DNA of 64,000 bases from Branchiostoma floridae (GCF_000003815.2 NC_049989.1:4238524-4302523); one strand, 5' to 3'. Counted from the first letter of the stretch, positions 11,006 through 23,488 are shown. Numbers and translations are program-made. Notes: a model not told the origin generated them from the letters alone.

Positions 11006-11056
11006 CTAATGTATTTCTTCATTTTGTGCTAATGTATTTCTTCATTTGTGACACAG
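11006..11056 (+). promoter_or_regulatory. Duplicated branch-point/pyrimidine tract of the exon A acceptor
   Basis: ctaatgtatttcttcatttt (from 11006) and ctaatgtatttcttcatttg (from 11029) form a 23-bp tandem duplication ending in acacag at the exon A border. Each copy has a good branch-point candidate (ctaat) and a T-rich tract, so the splice acceptor carries two sets of upstream signals. Only the second is followed by the AG. Confidence 0.7.
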
Positions 11057-11170
11057 AACGAATCGCCAAACAAGCTGGTAGACCGGCGCAACCGTGACAA
11101 GGCGCCGGCTCGACGGGGGATGGAAGACGGTGAGAACGGGAAGGCGCAGAAACGTCGCAAGAAGGCCAAG
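11057..11170 (+). CDS. AUTS2: Exon A, internal exon of AUTS2-like gene (114 bp, phase 0-0)
   Basis: The acceptor is tttgtgacacag and the donor is AAG|gtcaga. Only one frame is open across the exon, giving 38 residues that begin NESPNKLVDRRNRDK and end GKAQKRRKKAK. The exon is clearly richer in G+C than its flanks and very basic, with two clusters of Arg/Lys that look like nuclear-localisation sequence. Vertebrate AUTS2 has a similar Lys/Arg-rich stretch (a DRENDR...KRKK segment) just before the part matched by exon C, so position, charge and phase fit, but residue-level identity is weak. AUTS2 proteins are nuclear regulators that join a non-canonical PRC1 complex and activate neuronal genes. 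An in-frame Met lies at residue 22. Exon status is well supported; assignment to AUTS2 rests on order relative to exons C and E. Confidence 0.68.
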
Positions 11171-11764
11171 GTCAGAAATTCTAAATTCGACTTTCAAAAT
11201 ACTTGACTTAATTTCTACATACCTACACTGGTGCAGTGGAAATTAATTACTTGCACCAGACAAATTTTACCTGCACCACTCAGAAATTAGGTATGGATCG
11301 TACTAAAACAAAAATTGCTACCATTATTTCTTTATACTTCATAGTGCATATACTACCTAGTTCATGTATATATAAACCCAGAACATGCACCTGTGCAGTT
11401 GAGGTGCAGGTAGACATCAGAAATACCTGCGAAGTTTCAGTTTTACCTACGCTGTCTTGCAAGTGGTATTTCGAGCCCTAACTTTGTCACACATTACAAC
11501 CTTTCCTGCAATACTGATTTGACATGATAGTTTTCTTCCACTTGTGTGGTATCACTGTTTATGATATTTTTTACTCTATTTTTCTGTTTTCAAGTTTTGA
11601 TGTCGTTTTACTAAAATTTTGCATTGTGGACAATCTGTGGTTTTGTACAAGCGTTCAAAGAGGTGGTCCTCATTAGTCTGTGCCATACATATACCCAGGG
11701 CTGTCTCCGGCTTTAATTTTTTTCTGTTCCACTCATTGTTTGGGAGCTCATGATGTTCATTTTA

Positions 11765-11921
11765 GTTGTTAAATCTGTCATTTCCAGCATATTAAAACAA
11801 TTTTTTATCTATTTCATGCAATGAAAATGAAGTTCAGATTTTTGGGACGGAAAGGGTATAATTTTTGTCCGTCCCAACAAGCAAATTTCCATCCCAGGAC
11901 GGAAGAACGAGTCCTGGAGAC
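11765..11921 (-). repeat. Interspersed repeat family 'gtctccaggac', copy 2 (reverse)
   Basis: Read on the minus strand it runs gtctccaggac, then ggaaatttgcttgttgggac, a ccgtcccaaaaatctgaact segment and an agatttaacaact end. This aligns with the copy at 21704-21870 over most of its length. The open frames overlapping it come from the repeat. Confidence 0.65.
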
Positions 11922-12672
11922 GGCCCCGGCCATACCTGCAGCTCTGCTCCAGCCAAAGGGCTTATGGAAGGCTCAGACACTAAGCAGTGCAATTCTTTGT
12001 CTGACTCTGAGGCACTAATCACATAAGCCATTAATGAACTGTCAGAGCTCCATGCTCTTATCAGGCAGGCTAGCTGAGATGAGGAGTGTTTATGACATTT
12101 TGTCAAAAGAGAGCAGAGCACAGATCAAACAGGCAACTTTCATAATGGAATTTTTGGTCTCACTCTCATTTATACAATGTGCCCTGAGTTGAACAGAGCA
12201 AAGTTTCAGAAAAAAAAAAAATACAACAGTTTATTTTTGCAATCATAGACAAATACTTCGACCCTCTGGAAAAATGCTCAGCATAATTTTTATTACTGGA
12301 CACCTAGAGTGCTTAGTCAATGTTCATATGGGTTTTTATTTCTTCAAAACATATTCAGTGATTCATGCTCCAAAACTCACTGACATATTTCTACACTACT
12401 ATACAGCTTGATTTGTGATGGTGCATGTTTCATGCTAATGAAACTTTGCTTGAAGAGTCAACAGTTTCCGGATCCGTCATGTTGGCCAGTTGATGCCAGA
12501 AAAAACAGGTTTATTGTGGAAGCTGCGAGGGTGAGATCGTTTGTCATGATAAAGCTGCATGTATGATGTATTACACTGCTCCCGCGGGGAATAATGTATA
12601 AAACATCAACATCTGGCCTGAATGTCGATTTTCTGACCTGTGCATTTTCCGTTACCCCCTGAGTTATGTGTG

Positions 12673-13357
12673 TGAGATACGGTGATATTTGTTGACCCAT
12701 ATTTGCAATTTGGGCACCGTTTCGTCAGATGACGTCTTTCTTGTCACTGGAGAAAATGGAGCCAATGCAAATAAACTGTTTGGTAGATTATACATTGAGA
12801 TATTTTAGATTGTATTTTAATGTTTGTTTCAGCATCCTATGTTATACAAGTACGACATATATTTATACATTATATATCAGTTGGTTGCTTCAAAGAGGGT
12901 CTTACTATGTAAAAATGGACGGGACTGTCTTAATGTGGTTGACAGGAGTTGGTTGGTTGATAGAGTTGGTTGGATGGACAGGTTTGACTGTACCTATATA
13001 TAATGTTTGGGTGGCGACACCTGCAATAGCTGCCTCTGACCCACCTGTATTGTCTTGTTGCAATCTTAGTAAGATCAGAATCAAATCAAAACATTTAGTG
13101 GCCTTGAAAATGATAACTTTTTGTTTATGTCTTGACGAGAAGACCCCTGACATCCTTTGAAAAAAAAGATGTTGAGAATACAGTTATATTTGTTGACCTA
13201 TTTTTGTAATTTTGGCTCTGTTATGTCAGATGCCGTCTCCTTCCCTCTCTTGTCACTGAAAAAAAACATTGCAAATGCAAAACATATCATTGTCTTGAAA
13301 ATAATATTTTTTTATTTCTTGAAGAGGCCCTTGATATTTATTTAAAAAAAAAATGTT
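12673..13357. repeat. Old ~500-bp-spaced duplication with an interposed segment
   Basis: Blocks from 12673 (atatttgttgaccca, gtcagatgacgtct, cttgtcactg, aatgcaaa) recur from 13185 (atatttgttgaccta, gtcagatgccgtct, cttgtcactg, aatgcaaa). The block cttgaaaat...cttga-gag-ccc-tgac follows directly in the second copy but only after about 320 extra bases (12773-13090) in the first. The extra stretch has no visible terminal repeats. The 143-codon frame crossing it (12729-13160) is not credible as a gene. Confidence 0.6.
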
Positions 13358-13440
13358 TTTATACATCTGTTTGTACATAAGGTGCCCAGATGGTATTATA
13401 TAGCCTGCCGCAGACTGCCAGGGGAGTGTGGTCTTCTTAA

Positions 13441-13524
13441 TGCCACTCTGGGATTTGAACTTGCGAATCTGAACATCCGCGGAGCCTGCCCGCATGATCT
13501 CCCCGCTCTCCCATCGCACCAAGA
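13441..13524 (-). ncRNA. tRNA-like / SINE head (possible Pol III A and B boxes)
   Basis: On the minus strand, tggtgcgatgggagagc resembles a tRNA A box and gttcaaatcc (complement of 13451-13460) is a good B box, about 50 bases downstream. No full cloverleaf or clear anticodon could be drawn, so this is more likely the head of a tRNA-derived SINE or a tRNA pseudogene than a working tRNA. The sequence is much richer in G+C than its flanks. Confidence 0.3.
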
Positions 13525-16421
13525 CGATTAGCTAGCTAATGGAAAATCCTGCAGGCTCGTACTGAGTTGTCGCTAGATGTGGGCCTCGCGGGAACGCTCC
13601 TGTTGTTGGAGATCACCTTGGGTATTGATTAGCCTTGAACTATTCCAGTTAAAAGGTGCCCACATTAAAGGCCAAGTTCAAGTCATCTAAGTTTGTATTA
13701 TTTTTCCTTGATCTTAGGTGTGGAGAAGGATTGCTGGATCTGTTTTTCATGTCTTGTCTAAAGACCTGTCATTGATCATTCTATTTGCTTAGGAAAGAAG
13801 GTAAGGAGAGAACCGTAAATCTGGTGGTATAGTAGACTTAACTACTTCTTTCTCTGAGTCAAAGAAAGAGAAGAAAAAGAAGAAAGAATCGTAGAAAGAA
13901 TATATTTTGTGATATCCACTTGTACATCCATGTATGTCTAGATGCATGTGTTTGTGTGGTAAATTCAATTTTTCATGTTTTTTGTCTACAGACTGACTGA
14001 TAATTGCTTGAATTCTGGGGCAAAAATTAAGAGCTTTGCTGAGATATCAGATGTTATGTAAGATATGTAAGGTTAGTTCTAATGTAACTGTTGTCTCAGT
14101 CTAAGTATCACAGTCATATATTGAAAGTACCTTGACATTGAAAGCCTACTTTGGTCAGTAACAATAAAGTACCTGACATCTTGTAGCACTGAGTACTAAT
14201 GACCTACAATTACCTGACCCCATCTCTTAGTACTTTTGTTCCTTCCGATTTCTTGTTGTTAAACAGGTGTGCCCGATCTTTTGATAGGGAAGACTTTGTA
14301 AATAGTAGCTATTGATCTTTGTGTATCAGTTTCAAGCAGGTATGCCCACATCTGTAATCGTTTTAGCTGCAGCGTCTCTTACCATTGGTGTTCTGCTCCT
14401 CGGCGAGAATTGTAACTGACACTGTATTACCACACCTGGTAGCGGAAGAGAGAATTGTATGCACACACTTCAAGCACTTGCCACGGCTTTTAGACCTTGT
14501 TTGTTGCGCACCGGGGCATAAAGCAGCTAGAATAACAGCTATTGTTGCGGGTGGCTGTGATAGAGTGCCGTATTGGCTGTGTAGGAAAGGCTAACCCCTC
14601 TTCAGGCACCGACGACAAAGCATTATCTGTGTACACTTGAGCGGGGCAGTCCGGCCGTACGGAGAGAGCGGAGCAGGCAGAAACGCGACCATTGTCTACG
14701 CCACAGCGTATGTTTTCCTTTCCTTCAAACCTTTGTCAGCGTTGTCAGTGATGAGCCCAAGTCGTCCGAGATTCTTTTAGCTGCTCGCAAATTAAGTTGG
14801 GAACCTTATTTGCATGATTGAAAGGCATTTCTGTGGCTGAGTGCATCTTGTGTTGACTGCTAAGCACAGTGTTGTGACTTCCCATAAGGTTGGTGTTACC
14901 TGTTTGATATCAAGTTGTGACATTTGTGGTTATGTAGGAGCTTTTATACTCGAGTCTGTCCGACCATTAGTTAAGTGGCCGTTTACCGACCTTGTGGGGC
15001 CATACCTGCTATGGGCAGTTGTAGTAGTGCCATTGTGTGGCCAGTGGTGTGGAATTACATAGTTTATTTAGCACAGTTGGTGCTTAGGGAACAGACATGT
15101 TGGGGGTTTCGACCTTGTTGTTGGTAAAACAAGTGGCGGGGTTTGGGTTACAGTGTGCTGCTGCTTTGAGGGAGGGGTTCTGCATTCATCTGGATAAAAC
15201 ACAAACTTTCGACCTGTTTCTCTACATGAAAATACACAGTCATTATTCTACCATTGTCTGCAATAAATGTTCGTTCAGGAGTGTTTGAGAAAAGGACTCC
15301 GCAAGAAAGATAGCAGTGTAGTTGTGGAAAGTGTTTGTAGTTGCCGCAAACAATTGTTAGGGCGACTGGTGGCCTTCAGGATCTCTTAATACCTTCAAAG
15401 AAGGTGAATTAGGAGTAAAGATGATGTCATGAGGTCAAAGGTCATTTTGAAGCTGTCTACTTTGTTCTCTATTTTGTCAATAGTGTGCTGTAAGGTTAGC
15501 GTGGGGTGGCGGTTAGTGGGTGGGATGTATGGTGTTCAGGATCAATATTGTGCATAGTTCCTGCAGTGGGAAAGTGAAATTCCTTACACCTATGATGTTG
15601 AACATAAAGGTATGATAACAAGTGAAGTTTTACATAATGTAAAAAGTAGGGTTAAACAGCTGTTTGACATTTCTGAAACATCATGAAATATTACAAATGC
15701 TCATGTAACTTATGTCACATTATCACCTCATACCATCTTCTTTGATATGTGTACTCTTTCCAATACCCTTCAACCATTAAAAAACAGCCCTTATAAACCA
15801 CAAATAGCTCTTACTGTTAAAACAAGACCTCTTCCTGCACGATGTATTTTTTCTGTGCAGACCCAAGTCTAATAACGATTGGTTTCATGCATTTAGACTG
15901 ACAGTTGCAGCAAATGTGATGACTAGTTCCACGCTTGCTGCTGGTTAATTTATTGGCTATAAAGATGTACCTGTATACAGTGTAGTTAATTAGAGATGCC
16001 AGAAGCAGGCTTGTTAACCTGGCAGCCACCCTCCCCTGTACGGACCATACCCATGTTTCCATTGGAAGTGTTATGTACCTAAGGAATAGATGTACTCAAC
16101 AAAGATGGCTGCCAGGATACAGACTCCCCAGATTTCTATGTGGATAAAAGTGCGTTTTTAATCTCTAAGCAACTTGTGACCCAGTCATAAATTTCTTGAA
16201 CCTAGGTATAGCCTCTAGTACATTTCTGTTCTTCTAGGCTCTTCCACGGGTGTTTGGATACAAGTACCGTATCATTTTTGGATATTACATTGTAGCCCAG
16301 TTCATTTAAAAAGCGAGTTAAATGTTATGAAGCAATATAATCGACGATTTGTATGATGGACAACACAGAGATACTTTGGATGTGCCACGGATATGGGTTC
16401 TTTATTTGTCATCAGGTAGAC

Positions 16422-17054
16422 CAGGGGTGCCTAAGCATTTGCACGATCCCTATGAAATTCGTACGAATATTATGTGATACACACGAATCACTATGCGAAA
16501 ACGCACGAATTTTATGAAATTCGCACGAATCACTATGCGAAATCGTACGAATTTTATGAAATTCGCACGAATCACTATGTGACACACACGAGCCTTATGT
16601 GATTTGCACGATCCTTATGCGAAATTGCGCAACCACTGGCGGGGTCACGTGACAAACGGAGCGGGATTTTCAAGATGGCGGCTTCGCCGCTTCGGCGACT
16701 GAAAATACGATGTAACACGCCGAAATGAAGCTAAACAGTAGCTCACCGGCTATCAAATACATCTTTGCGACGGTAAATGTCCATTCCATGCCTTGAAATA
16801 TAAATATCTCGGGTAGAAACGCTCAAAATCATGCCTCCTCCCGGCCGTCGTTTTTGCATAAGGATCGTGCAAATCACATAAGGCTCGTGTGTGTCACATA
16901 GTGATTCGTGCGAATTTCATAAAATTCGTACGATTTCGCATAGTGATTCGTGCGAATTTCATAATATTCGTGCGTTTTCGCATAGTGATTCGTGTGTATC
17001 ACATAATATTCGTACGAATTTCATAGGGTTCGTGCAAATGCTTAGGCACCCCTG
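16422..17054. mobile_element. 633-bp foldback element with ~200-bp terminal inverted repeats
   Basis: The left arm starts CAGGGGTGCCTAAGCATTTG and the right arm ends as its complement. Pairing continues for about 200 bp through repeated modules (gaaattcgcacgaatcac, atgcgaaa...cgaat). The terminus CAGGGGTG is typical of hAT elements. The flanks share TAGAC (16417-16421 and 17055-17059); depending on where the border is set the duplication is 5 to 8 bp. The arms enclose a unique core (about 16625-16850) with a tcacgtgac E-box and aagatggcggc. The 62-codon frame in the right arm is repeat translation. Confidence 0.88.
16640..16700. promoter_or_regulatory. E-box and YY1 motifs in the core of the foldback element
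   Basis: ggtcacgtgac (about 16644-16654), a palindromic CACGTG site with the extended GTCACGTGAC form bound by USF/MiT-type factors, is followed 20 bp later by caagatggcggc, a full YY1 site. Both are characteristic of CpG-rich housekeeping promoters. Here they sit between transposon arms. Confidence 0.5.
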
Positions 17055-19532
17055 TAGACCAGCCATCCAAAGTATATGATAATCTCCAGACAACCCAGCA
17101 GTACACCAAACATTTGTCCCAGGTAATCGTTATAATTGCCTTTCGTCCTACACAATGCTCGTGTTCGATTAACTTATCGGACGGTTGCCCCTGGTTACGG
17201 GGTTTCGGCAGCCTTTGTGTCGAGGCGCATGTGGCAAGGTTATCAGCGGTGGAAGTGTTTCCCTAGTTACAGGACAGATGGGGGGACGTGATGGGCTCCA
17301 TGTTTGGCAGTGGGGAGGGGGGCAGTGAGTATGTAATGGGGAAAGAATCATCAAAGTTCTGACACCTGTTTAGTAGTTTGTTTGTCATTTTAAGCCCTTT
17401 GTTTAATTACAAGTACACTGTTTGACCCAAAAGTTCTATTTGATACACGATAATACAGATGCCATGTTATAACATAAAAAGAAATTTTAGAAAATCTATA
17501 GTGTCTACTGAATGACACCTCATGTCACTTTGTCAGAAAACTTTCATTTTCACCTGGCTAATGTTTGAAGAGCAATTGCCTTACCTTGCATAATCCGTCG
17601 TGAGTATTGAACTTTTTTGAAGGTTTCCAGCTCCTTTATTTTATACACTGTACACAGTCAGTATCAATCAGGGTGAGGAGTGATGTGGTTCAATGCTTAG
17701 TGGTTTTGTCTGGTTTGTATCAAATCCCCTGGTTCTGATACAGACTGACTGTGGAGTCAGGAATTTTAGCAACAGGCAGATTGAGATGCAGTTTTATAGC
17801 AATAGAAATTAGAAAGTTGTGTTTGTGTCATTGTATTCTCAGAAGTTACAAATTACAGTGAAAAAATAATGTACCTACTGTCTTTCTCAGATTCAGACCT
17901 TGAGAACACCTTTTTGCGTGTGTCCTCTATTGTTCTTGAAATCTGCAGTTGGACAATGTACTGTTAAACTCAAAGGGGAAGTGTTCACAATGTTTTAATT
18001 TCTGGGAGAAAATTGAATTTTCTCTGTGTTTTTACATATGGGATTGAAATTGCCATGCTGGACTTTATTGTAAAGCTAAAAGGGGAAATGTTCATAGTAG
18101 TTTTAATTTTTCAGTCGAGAAGTCACCGTGTGAAGAATACAAACACAAAACCATTGCAAACATTTCCTCTTTTATATTTTGTCATTCCAATTGGTAGCAA
18201 GCTGCATTGTTTTAAAATTAGGAGATATATGACTACAGGAAATTAATGGTTAAGTTAGATGTCTCTATATTGTAGAGTGTAGAATTGCATACACTTTCCA
18301 CAACTACACTGCTATCTTTCTTGCTAAGTCCTTTTTTCCAACACTCTCAAATAAACATTTCTTGCAGGCAATGTTTATAATAATGACTGTGTATTTTCAT
18401 GTAGAGAAACAGGTCAAAAGTTTGTGTCCTTTGGAGCTGAATGCATGAAATATAAATGGTTCCTGTAGACGTCTATATTGTGGAATGTCAGCTTGAGTTG
18501 ACTGTTGGTGTAGGTAAGCCCTGTGAGCACCCTGACCCTGAGATCCATTAGGGTGGGATCTAGCGATGATCTGTGGGAGCTGGTGTCTAGCGGGAGGTGG
18601 CAAGTCCTTCCGTTTTTGCAGGTGGCTTTTGTGTCTGCGGGGCTTTCATTTGTCGGACCACTGGGAAACGTTCAGAAATATGTGTGGTAGTTGCTCATTT
18701 GGTTGGCCTTGACTTTCATAGGATTTGGAAGCAACTGATGTGTAAATGTGAAACCACATCAACATGTCCAGCTAAGTCTATGATTTACTACTGTTCCTCA
18801 TGAGTCATATCGCACAATACAGTAGCATCGCATTTACCCGTTTTACGAATGTAATAAATGCACCTCCTTGTGCCGCTGTAAGGAATATGTAGCATTGGCG
18901 GGGATTACTGTGTCCCAAGTTGATACATAATGGGCTTTTACTGCCTCACTGCCACCATTAGCCTTTGACCTCCTTTGACTAAACCCCCTGCTATGGGATC
19001 TGTGGTATGGTGTATGAGACAGGTTGTGTATAGTGGACTGTGGTGAGGACAGCGCCCTGTGTTCGATCTCAGGTAAGAACTTGTGCTCTTGATTAGGGCT
19101 GTCCACATGTGACAGTGCTAGGAACTGCTTGTTCGAGTGTAACTTTGATGAAAGTTGTAACATATACTGATTTCTGGTGGTAGTTCAAAATGTCCAGTCT
19201 CCAGATTGATATGTTAAATGGTAACTTTAGTATGACTGTGCACCTACGACTGTGTCTCTGAAGTATGAAATCATTGATTTAGACTCAATCTTTTGCTAGA
19301 ACTGATTCTTTCACAATCATGTACAGGTATAGTTGTCATGGCATGCTATATTTAGTGGTGTCCAGATATTGTAATGTACCAGATGTATACATGTTTCACA
19401 ACGAGTTATGCTGCGTTATGCCAATGATTTAATGCATGGTTGGACAGGGGCATACATTTAGTCGTTAGGGATGCTTCTCAGTCATTTGAACACCTGTTTG
19501 ACTCATTGCAAATCATAGGCGACTAATTGAAA

Positions 19533-19695
19533 TACTGTAAATGACCACTTTATTGCAAACTTTAAACCACCCTGAAAATTCATGCTCTGTCTTTCCAACC
19601 TATGCCATCATTGCAATCATGAACTTAAAACCACCACCAACATACCATTTTCTCCCTTAGTACTGTGAAATAAAATTCCTGAAAACTTAAGTTTT
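19533..19695. mobile_element. Decayed copy of the TACTGTAAATGCA MITE
   Basis: It begins tactgtaaatga and contains cttaaaaccaccaccaac and aaaacttaagtttt blocks in the same order as the copy at 8771-8982, but the right terminus is degraded. Confidence 0.6.
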
Positions 19696-20229
19696 ATGTG
19701 TTATTTAGACAATAGACATCTGTTTACATGGTCCATCCTATCTCATCCCAGTTTACATTTGAAGCAATATGCCAACATTGAAAAGTTTAAAAATTTTCCT
19801 TGCAATAAAAAAGGGAGAAGCTGACAACAAGCCTTGTCAGCTATACCGTGAGAAATACCGATTATCGGATATGTTATATTGATTTCACCTGCAACATAAA
19901 TAACAGACTAAGGCCTGTCATAACAGGCTCCTAGCTGCTAGATTATAGAAACCAAACCAAAAACCAAGCAGAAGCTGTAGCATTGCTCTAAACAAGCTTT
20001 GCTCGCAAGACCAGGTACCGGCAGGTAGGTTGTTGTTGTTGCACTCACCATGACTTCCATCGCTCGTTTTGATCTGATAACAGAGCCATAAAACCATACG
20101 CAAGTACCGCTGTGTACACACCAGGGTTAGAGTTATGACAAGCAAAGAACTCCTTTTCCTAATTGTGAACGATTTGCACAAAGAGACGTTAACAGCTGAG
20201 TCTGATGGGTCAAGTTTACAATGTGTAAA

Positions 20230-20460
20230 GGAGTCATGGGACTCTAGCCCTCTCCAGCGTTGGCGAGTAACGAGGTAATTAGCTTGTTCCCCCCTGCGAA
20301 CGACCCTTCATTAATCAAGTGACAGGTGCTTAGAATTACAGGGTAATGACCAGTATCTAGGCGGTGAACAAGGTGGGACCGGTATTGGCCCCCGGTTGCC
20401 AGCTGATTGTCAAAGAGTTGTTAGTCTTCGGAGGGATACTGTTCCGGTGCTCTGGTAAGT
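20230..20460. promoter_or_regulatory. G+C-richer island with homeodomain-type sites
   Basis: A low-repeat block contains gtaattagct and cattaatcaagtg, consistent with homeodomain sites, and caggtgct, an E-box. It stands out from the AT-rich flanks in complexity. There is no open frame with splice borders. A conserved non-coding element is plausible but unproven. Confidence 0.25.
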
Positions 20461-21183
20461 TATGCTCTTCTCTCTGCCTTTGTAACAATTGATTGTCATA
20501 TAGACATGGAGTTATAGATGTATAGAATTAAGATGTAAACTTAAGGAATGGAAATAAACTGTTTTAGTGGAAATTGTGAAGGCATAGTGTCATTTGTAAG
20601 GTTCATGTATTCTTGTTGTTGAACTGTGCATGGGAACTTTCCACATGCACATGTAGATTGTGATAACATTAAGCCCATATTTCTTGATATCTCTATTTAG
20701 TGTACTAGGAAGTTTTCTCTGTAAGATGGAGCGTAATCCTTACAGAGTGCATTTTGAAGTAGTTAGCAATCAGGTAATATGGGATCGGGATGGTCTATGT
20801 CAGTTATTGCAAGGTCTGATATGTCTAGGATGTATAATCGTGAATAAAACACAAGCTTAGTGTGGAGGGACACAAATTTCTAAGCTACCGTTACAAATTG
20901 CCTCTTGATGGTAGTGATAATGGCCAAGCCACTAGTTTTCTTGCTAACATTGTAATCCCCACAGTGAGATATTTGGGCTGCTAGATTTCCCAGCAATTTC
21001 TCCGACAAGATTACCTCCCTGGGGGTCCATTTAGGAAATGGCATGTTGACTAGAGTACGTTTGATGGAGTGAGGGTGGCGACGTCAAATCTCGTCTGGAT
21101 GCTACGTCTTTTGAAACGGAAAAAAGAAAGAAACGGTTTTGTACAGAGTTATGTTTGCGCAGTGGAGCCATGGAATTGATCCG

Positions 21184-21198
21184 TCCAGGGGGCGCTGA
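21184..21198 (+). promoter_or_regulatory. Candidate CTCF site
   Basis: tccaggggGCGCTga matches the CCAnnAGGGGGCGCT core of the CTCF motif at almost every informative base. It lies in a G+C-richer block (21050-21620) otherwise without recognisable genes. Motif match only. Confidence 0.45.
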
Positions 21199-21703
21199 GC
21201 CCCCGTCTTTCTCCGAGCTAAGCCAGATTTAATGTAGTGATAACCATCGTGTTAATGGCTTTAAAAAATGCGAATCTTTCTTCAAGTAACCCGGGAGGCG
21301 CAACGTGTCGGCCCTGCTTAACCACCGTCCTGCGCCATATCTCCTAACTGCCTCTCAGTAGGGGGTCAGTTGCACGTTTCTTTGTCCATAAACCAAATTT
21401 GATTTACTTCAGATAGTGGCAGTAAACTGGTTGAATGGCTATTCTTTGCCCTTTCTGTGTTTATTGATTAATTGGCGAGTCAGATAAACCTGCCGCAGTA
21501 TAATGGATGGAGGCGATAAGACTGAGAACGGCCACCTTTCCCGGGTTACAGCGCGCGGCCTATCGCTAGGTTTCACTCATTCCTTTGCAGCAACTTCCTT
21601 TTTTATTGTCATGAATGGCTAGCAGTTATGTCATTCTCTACCACAAGCTCTTTGTGTAGTTCTTGTAGTTACACATGAAGGTAGATTTTTAGTGTTTTTA
21701 ATT

Positions 21704-21870
21704 GGTTTGTCTCCAGGACCAGTCCCGCTCTCTTGGGACTGAAATTTGCTTGTTTGGGCAGAAAGTATTACCCCGTCTGTCAAAGAAATCTGAACTTCAA
21801 GACATAAAATTGATGAGAATGTATTTTTGCAAGTAGAAAACGACAGGTTTAACAACAAATATTGATAACA
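21704..21870 (+). repeat. Interspersed repeat family 'gtctccaggac', copy 3
   Basis: It shows the same order of blocks as the copy at 2667-2820: tctccaggac, gggactgaa, ccccgtctgtc, atctgaacttcaa, caggtttaacaa. The three copies have drifted by small indels, consistent with an old, inactive element. Confidence 0.65.
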
Positions 21871-23448
21871 TGATAACAGCCCTGGTTTTATAACTTTTAA
21901 AAATGAGATGATGAGAGACGCAGTAAGTGTTTCATGGTGCCATTCTAAGGTGACTTCCCAAGTACTGTTTGCCTGTGTCCTTCCTGCACCATATCTTATC
22001 CATGTTGTCTCCACTGATAACAGACAGGGTAGGTTTATCTGCCCCACCCCTCCTCACCACCCATCCATCTCAATTATAGTCTGCATACTTCATAACAAGT
22101 GTATCGTTTGATTTCATTACTGACATGTTGAGAGCTGTATGTGCTAGAAAGTACGGTTATTATTGATAAGCAGTTCTGAAAAACTTAACGGACTCGGAGA
22201 ACTACACATGACGCCTCGTTTGTATTTTGAAAACACTGAAACATATCTTTGTGTGTAAAAATATGTTAAGATTTCCTCATTTTGGTGACGTTTTCGATAA
22301 TTTTAATGCCATCTAATTCACCCCTTTCATAAAGTGAAAATTACATATTAAGATTCTTCTATTTGATTTTCATATAGATTGTTTTTACCTTAGCCTTTCA
22401 AGTGAAACCAAGCATGTTAGTAGGCAAGCTTCTTAACTGGTCTGTATTGCAAACTTTCTCCAAAGCTACATGTAGGTTCACCACATTGTATTGTGACCAG
22501 TGAATTTGGAATTCTACTATGAGAAAAAGTGCTGGTTTAAAGCGTTGGTTGACATAATTCGGTTGTCCGCCATTTGGGGATTAGCGGGGTATAGTTGAAT
22601 GCCATTTGTTACCAAACACACTTGAAATTCTAAGCCTTCTAGAAACATTTTGTTCCAAATTGACCAAACTTTGGGCAATTAGAATGCATTTAAGGTCTTA
22701 ATTGTAGGTAACGAGGTACTTAGGACAGTATGACTGAGTAGACTGTTTTCCCTGTGTCCTTTGTGCTGGGCCATTTGAACCTTCCTGGCACTTTGGTGGT
22801 GAATAGCAAAGAAACAATTTTCGACAAGATTTTTAGTCTTTCCACAATAAACGGTGTAATGTTTAATGACAAATAATGATACACTATTCATCAACATGAA
22901 TACATCCTGAACATTTGATCTTTTGTAGATTAAACAGCAATGCACGTACATAAACAATGAGTTTATGGATTGATTTTATAGCTATGGATTATTGCCAAGC
23001 AATTTATTTCAGTCATTTGTCAGGTATTATGTTTTATTTGGAAGTGTTTGATTCTCTCTAGCATCACTTTGTGGGTCTTAATCTAAACCTGTTGAGGAAA
23101 AAAATCTCAACACTCCGTCTTTGAAAATAGACAACTACAATATGAAAAAAAAAGATTTTATAACAACCCAGAATAATTTTCATAGCCAGGATGTTCGCGG
23201 AGAACAAAGGAACAACTTTGCTTTTGGAGAAATATGCATGTATTTTGCTTGCGGTGTATGAAAGAATGTTTTTTTGTGTTGCGCTTTTAAGTTCAGTTGC
23301 ACCAAAGAGGAATTGGCTACTGGTCCTTTTTCACTGTTATGTACCTTCTGTATCTACCCCTTGTAGTCTCTTGAGAACGCATTGAATGCAGGACTGGCAA
23401 CCTGTTGTTACCTTTGCCAGAATGGCTAAGGTTATGTTTTAGGCTTGT

Positions 23449-23457
23449 GAGTCTGTG

Positions 23458-23488
<31 letters not shown>

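Larger units (their letters stand above)
1..11056 (+). other. Intron or upstream region 5' of exon A
   Basis: No exon matching the AUTS2 N-terminal segments (basic Arg/Ser repeat or the acidic EDIIDGFA-like block) was seen on either strand, so those exons probably lie before position 1. The tract holds a promoter-like block at 820-965, tandem repeats at 1508-1990, nested elements at 3161-3915 and the further MITEs listed separately. The stretches 2150-2660, 3920-4650, 5210-6120, 6270-8550 and 9550-11000 contain nothing I recognise beyond low-complexity DNA; reading frames there are short, often lack ATG and have no coding-like composition. Whether transcription of the gene begins inside this stretch cannot be decided from sequence alone. 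Confidence 0.5.

Noticed and set aside
16891-17079. 62-codon frame with repeated SHSDSC-EFH-IR units
   Set aside because: Translation of the repeated modules in the right arm of the foldback element.
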